Positions 50,186 to 60,200 of a stretch of DNA of 64,000 nt are shown in pieces. Each line of letters opens with the position of its first letter. Position 1 is the stretch's first letter. The position numbers and the translations under genes are program-made. The DNA lies in NCBI RefSeq assembly GCF_943193125.1, contig NZ_CALPCX010000002.1:434001-498000 (forward strand), read 5' to 3'. Below the pieces are notes generated by a model. The model was not told the origin of the DNA, did no database searches, and saw nothing but the letters and a program-made list of their open reading frames with translations. The DNA comes from Adlercreutzia agrestimuris (lineage in GTDB: Bacteria > Actinomycetota > Coriobacteriia > Coriobacteriales > Eggerthellaceae).

Positions 50186-50539
50186 ATGCCTCGTGTAAAA
50201 CGTGCAGTGAGCGCACATAAGAAGCGCCGTACCGTCCTTACTCGCGCCAAGGGTTACTATGGCGCAAAGTCTCGCTCTTATCGTGCAGCGAAAGAGCAGA
50301 TGCAGCACTCTTTGCAGTACGTATATCGTGATCGCCGCAACAAGAAGCGTGAGATCCGTCGTCTGTGGATTACTCGCATTAATGCTGCCGCTCGCATTAA
50401 TGGTATGAGCTATTCAGTATTCATGAATGGCTTGAAGAAGGCTGGTGTTGAGCTTGACCGTAAGGTTTTGGCTGATATGGCAGTAAATGATCCGACAGCT
50501 TTTGCAGCACTTGTTGAGGTTGCAAAGAAAGCTCTTTAA
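50186..50539 (+). CDS. rplT: 50S ribosomal protein bL20
   Basis: [34 protein letters not shown] and [18 protein letters not shown] identify L20, an early assembly protein of the large subunit that in some bacteria represses its own operon. 117 residues, normal. AAAGGAG lies before the ATG; a terminator follows. Confidence 0.97.
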   Translation: MPRVKRAVSAHKKRRTVLTRAKGYYGAKSRSYRAAKEQMQHSLQYVYRDRRNKKREIRRLWITRINAAARINGMSYSVFMNGLKKAGVELDRKVLADMAVNDPTAFAALVEVAKKAL

Positions 50540-50571
50540 ACACTTTGTCTCTTTTGAGTACTTGTGATAAT

Positions 50572-50599
50572 TAAAAAGGTTGCTTCGGCAACCTTTTTT
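50572..50599 (+). terminator. Terminator after rplT
   Basis: AAAAGGTTGC and GCAACCTTTTTT pair around a TTCG tetraloop, followed by T. Confidence 0.93.
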
Positions 50600-50653
50600 G
50601 TTGGGCAACTCACGGTATGGGTTGCTCTTGTGTTTTGGGAACTGACTGAATAA

Positions 50654-51007
50654 CTAGTTGATTACACTGTGACAGTCGGTCTCGTCTTCAAAGGCAGTTG
50701 ATCCATTCATCATATCAGTAATGAAATGCTCTACAGATTCTCGTGCTGATCCACTCATGCCGCTGACAACTTCAATACCTGATTGCTCAAGCGCTCGTTG
50801 GATATTGGGATCAACGGTGCTAACAAAAAAGAGATCAATACCAAGCGATGCAAGGAGTTCTGCAGTAGATGCGGGCGGCAAACAAGGGTTAGGGAGATTC
50901 TGACATTCTGTAATTACGCCACGCTCTACGGTATAGCACATATAACTTGCACATCGTCCGCTATGCACAGATACATTCAAGCCATCACTGGCTACTGCAA
51001 TACGCAT
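50654..51007 (-). CDS. NifX/NifB-associated (dinitrogenase FeMo-cofactor biosynthesis) family protein
   Basis: A 117-residue ribonuclease-H-like fold protein. MRIAVASDGLNVSVHSGRCASYMCYTVERG at the start and LLASLGIDLFFVSTVDPNIQRALEQSGIEV in the middle are typical. The family binds iron-sulfur or molybdenum-type cofactors; stand-alone members in anaerobes lack a known role. AAGGAAA lies before the ATG. No nitrogenase gene is nearby. Confidence 0.85.
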   Translation of the reverse strand: MRIAVASDGLNVSVHSGRCASYMCYTVERGVITECQNLPNPCLPPASTAELLASLGIDLFFVSTVDPNIQRALEQSGIEVVSGMSGSARESVEHFITDMMNGSTAFEDETDCHSVIN

Positions 51008-51135
51008 GCCGTTTCCTTCCCTCTAGCAGCGATATAACATTACCGCTTATTGTGAAGACTTTTTGTGCGCTTTCGCCAAAAGGACAATATAGATTGGTAG
51101 GGGGGAGGGTTTTCTGCGAATGAAGGCCTTGAAAA

Positions 51136-51165
51136 GAAAACAGGGCAAACAGTTTGTTTGCCCTG
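51136..51165 (-). terminator. Terminator after tRNA-Glu
   Basis: CAGGGCAAAC and GTTTGCCCTG form a perfect 10-bp stem. On the reverse strand it is followed by TTTTCTTTTC. Confidence 0.88.
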
Positions 51166-51173
51166 GTCACAGA

Positions 51174-51248
51174 TGGTGCCCCCAACGAGAATCGAACTCG
51201 TGTCTCAGCCTTGAAAGGGCCGCGTCCTGACCTCTAGACTATGGGGAC
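51174..51248 (-). tRNA. tRNA-Glu (anticodon TTC), CCA encoded
   Basis: Read on the reverse strand, GTCCCCA pairs with TGGGGGC (one G-T pair). The anticodon loop is CTTTCAA with anticodon TTC. The T arm has GAGTTCGATTCTC, and the 3' CCA is encoded (51176-51174). Confidence 0.95.
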
Positions 51249-51278
51249 AAAGGCTGCTCTCTTGAACGCAGCTGTAAT

Positions 51279-51307
51279 ATTATCGCAAAGCATGCGCAGT
51301 AATGCAA
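51279..51307 (-). promoter_or_regulatory. Promoter of tRNA-Glu
   Basis: On the reverse strand TTGCAT (51307-51302) and GATAAT (51284-51279) with a 17-base spacer end about 30 bases before the tRNA. Confidence 0.6.
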
Positions 51308-51383
51308 GAATTATTTTGCGCTCTTTTTGCGGGTGTGTAGTTACGGCGGAGCAGACGGCAGTGCACTAGGTTATTATTAGTCT

Positions 51384-52769
51384 ATGACTAATTCATCACA
51401 CGAAGAACAACATGCCGTATTAACAAGTGAGACAGCTGGTACTGATCACGAAGAATCACTCGCTCAAATAGCGTCTGATTCATCATGCGAAAAGCCACTT
51501 GTCATTGTTGCTCATGCATCGGTTGGCTCAGGTCACCGGAGTGCGGCTAATGCAATTGCGCAAGCACTTAAATTACAACAAGAAGAATTGTGTTCCAAAA
51601 AGGTTGACACCGTAACAGGGGATATTGAAGCTGACAATCTTTTGCGCGAAGCTGAAATAGAGGTAATTGATATTCTTGACTTTGGTCGTGTTGTTTTTGA
51701 TGGCAACAAGACCGCGTCGCTTTTTACAGGAGCCACTCGTCCAATTTATGATTTAACCTGGCGATACACGCTAACGGGCAGAATCCTTTGGTCAGGTGGT
51801 ACTATCTGGTCGCGCATTATGTATGCTCCGTTTACTGAGTATGTACGCATGCGAAAGCCGGTTGCAATTATTTGCACGCATATTACAGCGGCAAACGCTG
51901 CGGTGTCGGCGCGAATGCTAACTGGTCTGCGTTTCCCTATTATTGCGGTGCCAACTGATTATGAGACAGAAGGTCTATGGCCTCAACTCTCCTGTGATAT
52001 TTTTTGTGTTGCTAATGAGTTTATGGCCGAAACGCTTCGTCCAAGAAAGATTCCTGAAGAGCGCATTTTGATAACTGGCATTCCAACGCGCGAAGATTTT
52101 CGTCGAGAGTTGGATCGTGACAAGATTCGCGAAACCTATGAGCTTCCTCAGGACAAGAATATTGTTCTAGCTTTGGCGGGTGCCTACCTTCCGCGACCTT
52201 ATGTGCATTTTCGTGCGGCGCTTGATAAAACACTGCCGTACTTGCATCTATTTGATCCGACACTCCATTTTGTTTTTGTTGCTGGTCAAGATAAAGAATA
52301 TGCACGTCATCTGCAGACGCAATGTCGCGAATTAGGGCTGACAAATGTCACAATATTTAACTATGTTGAAGATATGGCTGCCCTGATGGCCGCAAGTGAT
52401 CTGGTGATCTGTAAATCAGGAGGTCTTACAGTTACAGAGTGCTTATGTGCTAAGGCGCCGATGATCTTGTTGGGTAAGGCATATGGCCAAGAGAAGGCCA
52501 ACGTCAACATGCTGACCGGAAGCGGTGCGGCACTCCATGTAACAACCGCGCGCGAGCTGCTTGATACGCTTCGCCATTATGCTTACAACCCCGAGATGGG
52601 TAAAGCAATGCTCATCAACGGCTCATATTTGCGAAAACCAAATGCCGCGCGTGATATTGCTGCGGTTTCCATGGAACTCGCAGCGCATCCTAAAGATGAA
52701 ACAGATCCTATTTTTCGCAAACATTTCCTCAAGTTTTATTGGGGTAGAAAGCCGGCCCATGTGCGCTAA
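51384..52769 (+). CDS. UgtP/MGDG-synthase-like processive glycolipid glycosyltransferase
   Basis: GT-B enzyme of family 28. PLVIVAHASVGSGHRSAANAIAQAL (residues ~38-62) is the acceptor-binding start, as in UgtP and plant MGDG synthase. The donor site follows in SDLVICKSGGLTVTECLCAKAPMIL. It would transfer glucose or galactose from UDP-sugar to diacylglycerol for membrane glycolipids or teichoic acid anchors. The first 37 residues are an acidic extension. No ribosome-binding site precedes the ATG, and a TATTAT (51372-51377) lies at -10 distance, so the mRNA may be leaderless. The 3' end overlaps the helicase gene. Confidence 0.87.
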   Translation: MTNSSHEEQHAVLTSETAGTDHEESLAQIASDSSCEKPLVIVAHASVGSGHRSAANAIAQALKLQQEELCSKKVDTVTGDIEADNLLREAEIEVIDILDFGRVVFDGNKTASLFTGATRPIYDLTWRYTLTGRILWSGGTIWSRIMYAPFTEYVRMRKPVAIICTHITAANAAVSARMLTGLRFPIIAVPTDYETEGLWPQLSCDIFCVANEFMAETLRPRKIPEERILITGIPTREDFRRELDRDKIRETYELPQDKNIVLALAGAYLPRPYVHFRAALDKTLPYLHLFDPTLHFVFVAGQDKEYARHLQTQCRELGLTNVTIFNYVEDMAALMAASDLVICKSGGLTVTECLCAKAPMILLGKAYGQEKANVNMLTGSGAALHVTTARELLDTLRHYAYNPEMGKAMLINGSYLRKPNAARDIAAVSMELAAHPKDETDPIFRKHFLKFYWGRKPAHVR

Positions 52770-54186
52770 TCAATTTAAGAACTTAGGGTTATCCGACTCT
52801 GTGCTAAAGGCATGTGACTCTCTCGGATATACCCAACCGACTCCTGTGCAAACACAAGCAATTCCGTATGTGCTGGCAGGTGAAGATGTTATGGCAGAAG
52901 CAAAGACTGGGTCGGGTAAGACCGCGGCTTTTGCTTTGCCTGCCCTAGATGCATATCCTGCAATAAAGGGTTCTAAACCAAGCATTTTGATAGTGACACC
53001 AACGCGTGAGCTGGCATTTCAGATTGCTGAGGTGTGTCAAGTGATTGCGAAGTCAACGCATCATCGTGTTGTTGTTGCGGTTGGGGGAGTGTCTGACAAG
53101 CCACAAAAGGCCCAGATTAAGCGTGGGGTTGATGTGCTAATTGCAACGCCTGGCCGCCTGCTTGACCTGATGTCGCAGAAAGCGGTTTGCCTCACAGGCG
53201 TGGGGCTTTTGGTCCTTGATGAGGCGGATCGCATGCTTGACATGGGGTTTTGGCCAGACGTGAGAACGATTATGGGAGCGCTACCACCAGCTCGGCAAAC
53301 GTTGTTGTTTTCAGCAACACTTAAAGACGCGGTTTTTGATATGGATGAAGTCTTTGCTCGACAGCCGAAGCGCGTGTCGGTTTCTCCGGAGACGCGCACT
53401 ACTGACCAGGTTGAACAATATAAGCTTTTGCTTCCCCAGGATGTAAAACCGCCTTTTTTACAAGCCTTTCTTTCCGAGCATACAGGGAAACGCATTATTG
53501 TATTCGCGCGTACGAAAAATCGTGTGGACACGATATTTCGCCGCTTAAGTAGAGCCCACATTACGGTTGATCGGCTGCATGCGGATCGTTCGCAGAACCA
53601 ACGACAGCGTGCTCTTTCAGCCTTTGCAGAAGGTAAAGTGGAAGTTTTGGTGGCAACTGATGTCCTTTCGCGCGGCATTGATGTGCAAGATGTTGACTGG
53701 GTAATTAATTATGATTTGCCGCGTCAGGCTCAAGACTATGTGCATCGCATTGGTAGAGCGGGACGAGCAAATGCAAAAGGAAATTCGCTTACTCTTATAA
53801 CGCCAGATCAGGAATTGGAGTTTCGTTCTTTGGAGCGTTATTTGGGGGGTACCATTCAGGAATTAGCGCTTCCGTTTTTTAATATGGATGAGGCTACCAA
53901 GATTGCCCAATCTCGTGCGATACGCGCGCAAGATAGGCGTGATCCGGAAATACAACAGGCAAAAAAGGAATACAAAGCGCGGGCGAAGCGCAAGCAGCGT
54001 GTCAAAGAACCCGCACGTCAAGCGCATGCAAAGCCGCAAAAAGCAAGTCGTTTTAGCAAGTCGAGCAATACAAAAAAGCGGGTCTCCCCAACAAAGCAAC
54101 GCTCATCTGGTGCTCAGGGAAATAATCGCCGGAAACAATCAAAGCCATCGCATGGGACAATAAAGGGACAAGCAAAACGCGGATAA
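52759..54186 (+). CDS. DEAD-box RNA helicase with basic C-terminal tail
   Basis: Unwinds RNA duplexes, probably in ribosome assembly or mRNA decay. The Q motif (GYTQPTPVQTQAIP), AKTGSGKT, PTRELA, VLDEADRMLD, SAT and HRIGRAGR appear in order. The last ~95 residues are Lys/Arg/Gln/Ser-rich and likely bind RNA. The start is the ATG at 52759, overlapping the previous gene by 11 bases; the frame is open far upstream inside that gene, without a helicase-like sequence, so the longer version is rejected. Coupling to a lipid glycosyltransferase gene is probably accidental. Confidence 0.92.
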   Translation: MCANQFKNLGLSDSVLKACDSLGYTQPTPVQTQAIPYVLAGEDVMAEAKTGSGKTAAFALPALDAYPAIKGSKPSILIVTPTRELAFQIAEVCQVIAKSTHHRVVVAVGGVSDKPQKAQIKRGVDVLIATPGRLLDLMSQKAVCLTGVGLLVLDEADRMLDMGFWPDVRTIMGALPPARQTLLFSATLKDAVFDMDEVFARQPKRVSVSPETRTTDQVEQYKLLLPQDVKPPFLQAFLSEHTGKRIIVFARTKNRVDTIFRRLSRAHITVDRLHADRSQNQRQRALSAFAEGKVEVLVATDVLSRGIDVQDVDWVINYDLPRQAQDYVHRIGRAGRANAKGNSLTLITPDQELEFRSLERYLGGTIQELALPFFNMDEATKIAQSRAIRAQDRRDPEIQQAKKEYKARAKRKQRVKEPARQAHAKPQKASRFSKSSNTKKRVSPTKQRSSGAQGNNRRKQSKPSHGTIKGQAKRG

Positions 54187-54256
54187 TGAGTAGAATAAGC
54201 AATTCATAGAGTTATGGCTTTTCGTAGAGCTCTCCTGTTTTATTAAGTAAGGATGC

Positions 54257-57244
54257 ATGGTGCCCAAAATGCCTACAATCAATACCAAAACAGTTGCAAA
54301 TCAAACAGAGCTTTTGACGTCAGTCAAAGAACTACTTTTGAATCATGAACTTACCACCGGCGCAGTGAACTATGTCTTTGTGCCGCACGCTTCGTATAAG
54401 ACGCTCTTGCATCAGGAATTGGTGGACTCTCAGGCTGAGGTTGGAAGTAGGGTTGTCACTTTTGATGAGTGGATTGAAGATAGGTGGGAGCTTTTTGGAG
54501 ATGGTCGTGTGTTGGTTTCGCCCTTTATTCGGCTTCTCCTTCTTACGGAAGTAGTAGCAGGTCGTTTGGGCCATAAGGCAACAGATGGTATGGTCACCTT
54601 ATTGGGAAAGCTCATAGGTCAGGCCTATGTTGACTTACTAGAGCGTGCTCAAGATCCTCAATGGAGCGTCTCGCTTACTCCTGAACAAAGTGAAATACTT
54701 GAATGCCTTTTTGCCTATCAACAAGAACTCGTGCGGCAGAATTTGTGCGAGATGAATGAGGCGTTGTATTTATTAGCGAAATCCTCTCCTTGTCCTTCAT
54801 TGGTTATATGTGTAAGTGATGAGCAGCTTTCCTTTTCTCAACGTTGCTTTCTTGAGAATTTGGCAAATGAAGCACATGTTGTGAGCTTTGTGAACGCGTG
54901 CACCCAGGCAAGCTTACTTGCTGCGCGCAATGAAGAACTTACTTGTCTGCTCAACCATCTTTTTAAGAACAATGAGAAGCCGTTAGAACCTCATGGCGCT
55001 ATTGAGTTTTTGTTGCCTTTAGGACGCTATGCAACACCTGTGCTTATGGCGCAATCAATAGTTCGTGCAGTTACATTGGCACGAGGTGAAGATAAAGCGG
55101 TGAAGGGGTTATTGCATGAGCATCCAGCAGTATGCGTAAGCATGAAAAACCCTCGTCAGTTATATGATCATCTTGCTTCTGTTCTTTATGACCAAGGAAT
55201 TTCATCTCAACTAAGTGATTCGGTGACGGTGGCTCAAACAGCTCTTGGCCAGGCTTTAGGGAATCTCGTTGAGCTTTTTTATGGTACCGGCAACATCAGT
55301 GGTGCAATTCCTACCGACTATTTATTAGGCGGCTTTTCGGGGGTTTCGCCCGCGAAAGCGCATGAATTAAATGCCCAATGGCGGCTAAACCGCGTACTTA
55401 CGATTAGTCAAATATGTTCAGATTTAAAAAATGCATCGGTAGTATCTGAACAGATTGTCGCTTGTTTTGAGCAAAAAGACTGGCGGGGTCTCTGCGATTT
55501 TGTGGAAAACTTCCTTAAGCAACGTAGTGATCAAACGGATTCATGGGTCACGTTGCAGCAAAAGGTGATAACCCGCGTTCGGCTTTTTATTGAGACGTGT
55601 CTCATGCTTGGTAGGCAGCCTGAGAACTACTGGGATTTACTCAATCGTTGTAAGATTCCATATACTATTCAAACTAATTTAGTTGATAGCAACGAACAAA
55701 GCGTTGCTGATGTAGCTTTTACAACGCTTGAACAAACTGCGCAAGCTGCAGAGTGTACATATGCATCTTTAATCATTGGAGACCTGAGTGCCTCCCAATA
55801 TCCTGTAAGAATAAGAGAGGATAGCGCCGATGTGCTCTTGTGCATGTTTGGGCTCTCGGCGGAAAGAGACGCACTCACAGAGGCGCGCAGAAACTTCTTT
55901 CAGGCTCTCTCAAGTGCGCGTAATACCCTCACGTTTGAACGAGTTTTGTTCGATGAAGCATCTGATGAAGCTTATCCGGCAGTGATGTTTGAAGAGGTGG
56001 TTGATTGTTATCGTTCGTCTGATGCTTTCGATGTTTCAATCAATAAGCAGACAGGGTTGCCGCTTATTTTGGACGCGGTAACATATATGCAACCCGAAGA
56101 GGAAGTCTATAAGCAATCGGAGCTCTTTACTCTTGAAGGTAAGGACTCAGCTTTGAAGCGCTGTATGCAACCCCAAAGAAGTTGGTTGTATGCGTCGCGC
56201 AAGACCCCTCATGTCCAAAACGTTGATCTGGTAGTTTTGCCTCGCGTACACTCAGACAGCAAAGATGAACATGCTGGTGTACTTCCTTGTTTGTCGGCAT
56301 CAGCGCTTGAGAGCTATTTGGAGTGTCCTTATAAGTGGTTTGCGTCGCGACGTTTAGGTCTAGATGGGATTGATGCAGATTTCGGTCCCCAAGAAATAGG
56401 TACATTTGCTCATGCGCTCTTTAAGCTATTTTATGAGACATTTCAAGAATCGGGACATGCTCGTGTGACACCCGAAAACCTTTCAATTGCTCAAGAGTTA
56501 TTGGATGAGCTTTTTGAGCAGCAAATTGCGCATGAAGCGAGCAAAGACCCCCATGAAAGACCTTTGATTGCAAGAAGCGAAGTTGAGCGTTTAGAACTTT
56601 ATGATTTAAAAACAAAACTTCTTTCTTCTCTTGAGCGTCAATCGCGTCTTCTTCCAGGCTTTCAACCTCGGTATTTTGAGTGCGCTTTTGGCATGAGAGG
56701 GATTGAGCCAGTTGAATATGCAGGGTGCATGCTTAGGGGCAGCATTGACAGGATTGATATTAACGATGCTGGTCAGGCAGTAATAATAGATTATAAAAGC
56801 TCAATTGGAAGTGCATATCAATTGAGTGCGGGATCACGCGTTTGGCAAGCATGTGATTTGATGTTGCCAAGCAAAATACAATCACTCGTTTATGCGCAAA
56901 TTGCTCGAAGAGCTCTCAATTTAGATGTGGTTGGGGCGCTCTATCTCTCATTTGGAAACGCTAAAAAGGATGCCGATTCTCTTGCTGGAGCCTTTGATCA
57001 TCATGCACTTGGACCAGTGGATCTTTTGGGCTTGTCAGCAGATAAGGCTGCGGTTCCCAGTGAGGCTTTGAGTGAGTACGACATTCAAAGCTTTAATGAA
57101 CTCCTGGATTATGTGGAAGCGGCTATTGAAAAAGCAGTTCAATCCATGCTTCAGGGTGAGATTTCGCCACATCTCCGTGCTCAGCACGATAAAGTCTGCA
57201 CCTATTGTCCTGTTATGTCATGTGAGTTAAGGGATGAACGATGA
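54257..57244 (+). CDS. addB: AddB-like subunit of helicase-nuclease (PD-(D/E)XK, Fe-S)
   Basis: Partner of AddA in processing double-strand ends for recombination. The C-terminal nuclease domain has GTFAHALFKLFY, RGSIDRID and the catalytic VIIDYKSS. Four cysteines that in AddB clasp the fold with a [4Fe-4S] cluster are present: Cys690 in LECPYKWF, then Cys981, Cys984 and Cys989. The N-terminal part is helicase-like in length only; no Walker A motif is found, unlike Bacillus AddB. At 995 residues it is shorter than the ~1160 of the family. ATG or the adjacent GTG may start it (AAGGA is close). It ends in an ATGA overlap with addA. Confidence 0.85.
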   Translation: MVPKMPTINTKTVANQTELLTSVKELLLNHELTTGAVNYVFVPHASYKTLLHQELVDSQAEVGSRVVTFDEWIEDRWELFGDGRVLVSPFIRLLLLTEVVAGRLGHKATDGMVTLLGKLIGQAYVDLLERAQDPQWSVSLTPEQSEILECLFAYQQELVRQNLCEMNEALYLLAKSSPCPSLVICVSDEQLSFSQRCFLENLANEAHVVSFVNACTQASLLAARNEELTCLLNHLFKNNEKPLEPHGAIEFLLPLGRYATPVLMAQSIVRAVTLARGEDKAVKGLLHEHPAVCVSMKNPRQLYDHLASVLYDQGISSQLSDSVTVAQTALGQALGNLVELFYGTGNISGAIPTDYLLGGFSGVSPAKAHELNAQWRLNRVLTISQICSDLKNASVVSEQIVACFEQKDWRGLCDFVENFLKQRSDQTDSWVTLQQKVITRVRLFIETCLMLGRQPENYWDLLNRCKIPYTIQTNLVDSNEQSVADVAFTTLEQTAQAAECTYASLIIGDLSASQYPVRIREDSADVLLCMFGLSAERDALTEARRNFFQALSSARNTLTFERVLFDEASDEAYPAVMFEEVVDCYRSSDAFDVSINKQTGLPLILDAVTYMQPEEEVYKQSELFTLEGKDSALKRCMQPQRSWLYASRKTPHVQNVDLVVLPRVHSDSKDEHAGVLPCLSASALESYLECPYKWFASRRLGLDGIDADFGPQEIGTFAHALFKLFYETFQESGHARVTPENLSIAQELLDELFEQQIAHEASKDPHERPLIARSEVERLELYDLKTKLLSSLERQSRLLPGFQPRYFECAFGMRGIEPVEYAGCMLRGSIDRIDINDAGQAVIIDYKSSIGSAYQLSAGSRVWQACDLMLPSKIQSLVYAQIARRALNLDVVGALYLSFGNAKKDADSLAGAFDHHALGPVDLLGLSADKAAVPSEALSEYDIQSFNELLDYVEAAIEKAVQSMLQGEISPHLRAQHDKVCTYCPVMSCELRDER

Positions 57245-60200
57245 ATCTGAGCACTTGTACACCAGATCAAAAAGAGAGTATACAGTGCGTTAATCGACCG
57301 CTGTTGATTTCTGCTGGAGCTGGATCAGGAAAGACGTTTACCTTAACCCAGCGCATTGCGTATGCTTTGTTACCTGAGTCTGGACCGGTAGCCTCTGATA
57401 TTGATGAGATTTTGGCAATCACCTTTACTGAAAAGGCTGCAAGTGAAATCAAGGCACGTGTAAAGCGAACGCTTCGCCAAGAAGGGCTTAATCAAGAAGC
57501 ACTCAAAGTTGATGGAGCATGGATTTCAACCATTCATGGTATGTGTTCGAGAATATTGCGCGCACATGCGCTTGAAGCAGAGCTTGATCCCGAGTTTTCG
57601 CTGTTGAGTGAAGCGGAAGCACAGGAAATGCGAGATGACGCTATTAATGAACTCATTAGCTCGCAAGACAATAGAGCAGCAGGTGTATACGCTGATTTAT
57701 TTGCTGAATATGGCACGAAGTCGTTTTCGTTTAATAGCACATCGGTGATGGAGCTATTGCAAGAACTCCTTTCGCAGGCGGCAAGCCTAAAAAGTGGGCT
57801 TGAAGCTATTCAGCTTGGACCAGAACCGCTTAAACCAAGTGAGCTCGTAAAACGCTATATGCTCAATTGCGAGGCATTGGAGGGAGTTCTTTCTGGCGCA
57901 AAGCAAACAAAAACAGTAGCAACCGCTTGTGCAAATATGGAGCAGTCCATAGGTGCCTGTCAGTTCTTTTTGCAAGAGCATCCAGAACTTTCGCGCGGGG
58001 CGGCATCTCAGGTGGATCTACATGCTATTCGTGCTGAGTATCTCAAAGTGGCTACCTTATTTGAGGGGCTTCCCTGGGTTTCGCTTGCAGGTGCAGGTTC
58101 TGCAAAGGAGCATTTTGAGACATGGCAAGCAGAAACCACTTTTCTCTATAACGAGCTACAGCTTGGTTTAGCGCGCCCTTATATGGAGCAGCTTATTTCT
58201 CTTGCAAGGCAGACAAAGGCGCTTCTTGATGCCAAAAAACGTCAGATCGGCAAGCTTGATAATGATGACTTGCTTCTTAAGACGCAAGAGTTGTTTGAGC
58301 GCTATCCCGCAATTGCTCAGCGTTATGAAAACCGCTTCAAACTTGTTATGATTGATGAGTTTCAGGATACTTCTCAATTGCAGGTTGATATGGTCTCGCG
58401 TATGTCAGGTGAGAATTGTGCACATCTTTGCACAGTGGGAGATTCGCAACAGTCCATTTACCGCTTCCGCGGCGCAGATGTGCAAGTATACGAAAACCAT
58501 AAAGCAACCATGCGCTCTTCTGAGATTGATGCCAAATATATTGAACTCAAGAAGAATTTCAGAAGTCATCAAGATGTTCTTTCTTTTGTTGACTGTATTT
58601 TTTCCCAACCGCGTTCATTTGGGAAGAGCTTCATGTCTCTTGAGCCGCATCTGGAGCGACCTACTCGCTACGTCAGTGAAGATCCACGCATCAGCCTTGT
58701 TATGGTGACGCGCGAAGACAAAAGAGGAAGTATTTACAAATCTGTAGATGCAAGAGCCGAAAAAGCGCGTTTGATTGCTTGTCAATTGCGCAAATTGCAA
58801 GAAGCAGGGCACCGTGCAGGAGACATGGTTTTGTTGCTTGGAAAAATGACCTATGCTCACATGTATGCTCAAGCTCTTCGAGATGCTGGTTTTGAGTGCA
58901 TTATCACAGGTGGTTCGTTGTTTGCAAGCGCGCCCGAAGTTCGTGTTGTAAAGCGTCTTGCTCAAGTGCTGGTAAATCCGCTTGATGGAGAAGCCCTTTT
59001 TGAGGTGCTTACTTCAGACATGATTAATCTTTCTGCCGATGAACTCTTAAGCATTGCTTCGCGGTTTGATGATGACACACAGCAGATGCATAAACAGCGT
59101 TTGGCGAAGGGTTTCGCACGTCTTGTACGTGCTGAAGAATCACATGATGGTGCGCTTGGTTTAGCAATAAGTCTTTTTCGCCAAGCTGAAGATGAAATGC
59201 CTATGCTTTCGTTTTCACGCGTGATTGCTCATGTCATTGTTCGTTCAGGTTGGCTTTGGCGTTTGGAGCAACAAGGTGCAACAGGAAAAGCTCAGAGCGC
59301 AAACATTTTGAAGGCACTGCGTCTTATTGAGTCAATTGAGCAGGACAAGCAGGGAGGTCCAGCGTTTTTGGCGGCGGAGTTTGCGGCAGAGTTGAGCAGT
59401 GCAAAAGAGGCTCCGGGTTCACTGAGTGGGTCTGGCGATGATGTTGTTAAGATTATGACTATTCATGCGTCAAAGGGTCTTGAGTTTCCTATTGTTGCCC
59501 TTGCTGAATTTGAGGCTAAGAGTCTGGCAGCTGGAAAGCTTGCATGCTTGCCAGGTGAAAACGGTCTTTATCTTTCGCTCGCAAGCGCAAAAACGCTTGA
59601 CGCGTTTCCAACTCTAGCCAAAAACCTCAAAAACGGTAAAGAGAAGTATCTTATAGAGAGCAACAATATGCTAAGCGAGGCACATGAAATTGATACCCCG
59701 CAGAAGTGCCTCACATATGCCCACGATGCTTCCCAGTATCTCAATTTGCTCCAGCAGGTAGCCAGCGTTCAGGATGTAGCTGAGGCGCGCCGCAAGCTGT
59801 ATGTTGGATTAACGCGCGCAAGTGAAGCGCTGGTGGTGGCTTTTGATGCAACATGGAAGGCAAAAGACGGCACGTATAATGCTGATGTTTTGGTGGATGA
59901 TATCCGCTTGGCGCTTACAGAAGCAACTGATGTTTTCTTTGATAAAGACACGTATGAGTATGGTGGAACACAACCTGCGCAAGTCATTCGCACCGTGCTT
60001 AGTGAACAAGAGCAGTCTTGCGAGGGCGAAGCGTCTTGCAAGGAACCCTCTTCGGAGAGCATACCTGAGGACGATCAGCTTGATAAAAAACAACCTGATA
60101 GTGACTTGACGGCTGAACAACCAGATGAGTTTGTTGTTCCGGCGTTGCCTCTTGGTTTTGCGCGCCGGATGCGCACTCCGTATGAGCGTGGTCCAGTGTT

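Noticed and set aside
50654..51007. Evidence of nitrogen fixation from the NifX-like gene
   Set aside because: Stand-alone members are common in non-fixing anaerobes, and no nif gene is nearby.
52561..52758. Longer N-terminus for the DEAD-box helicase
   Set aside because: It reads inside the glycosyltransferase gene, has no helicase-like sequence and no ribosome-binding site; the ATG at 52759 gives the normal Q-motif position.
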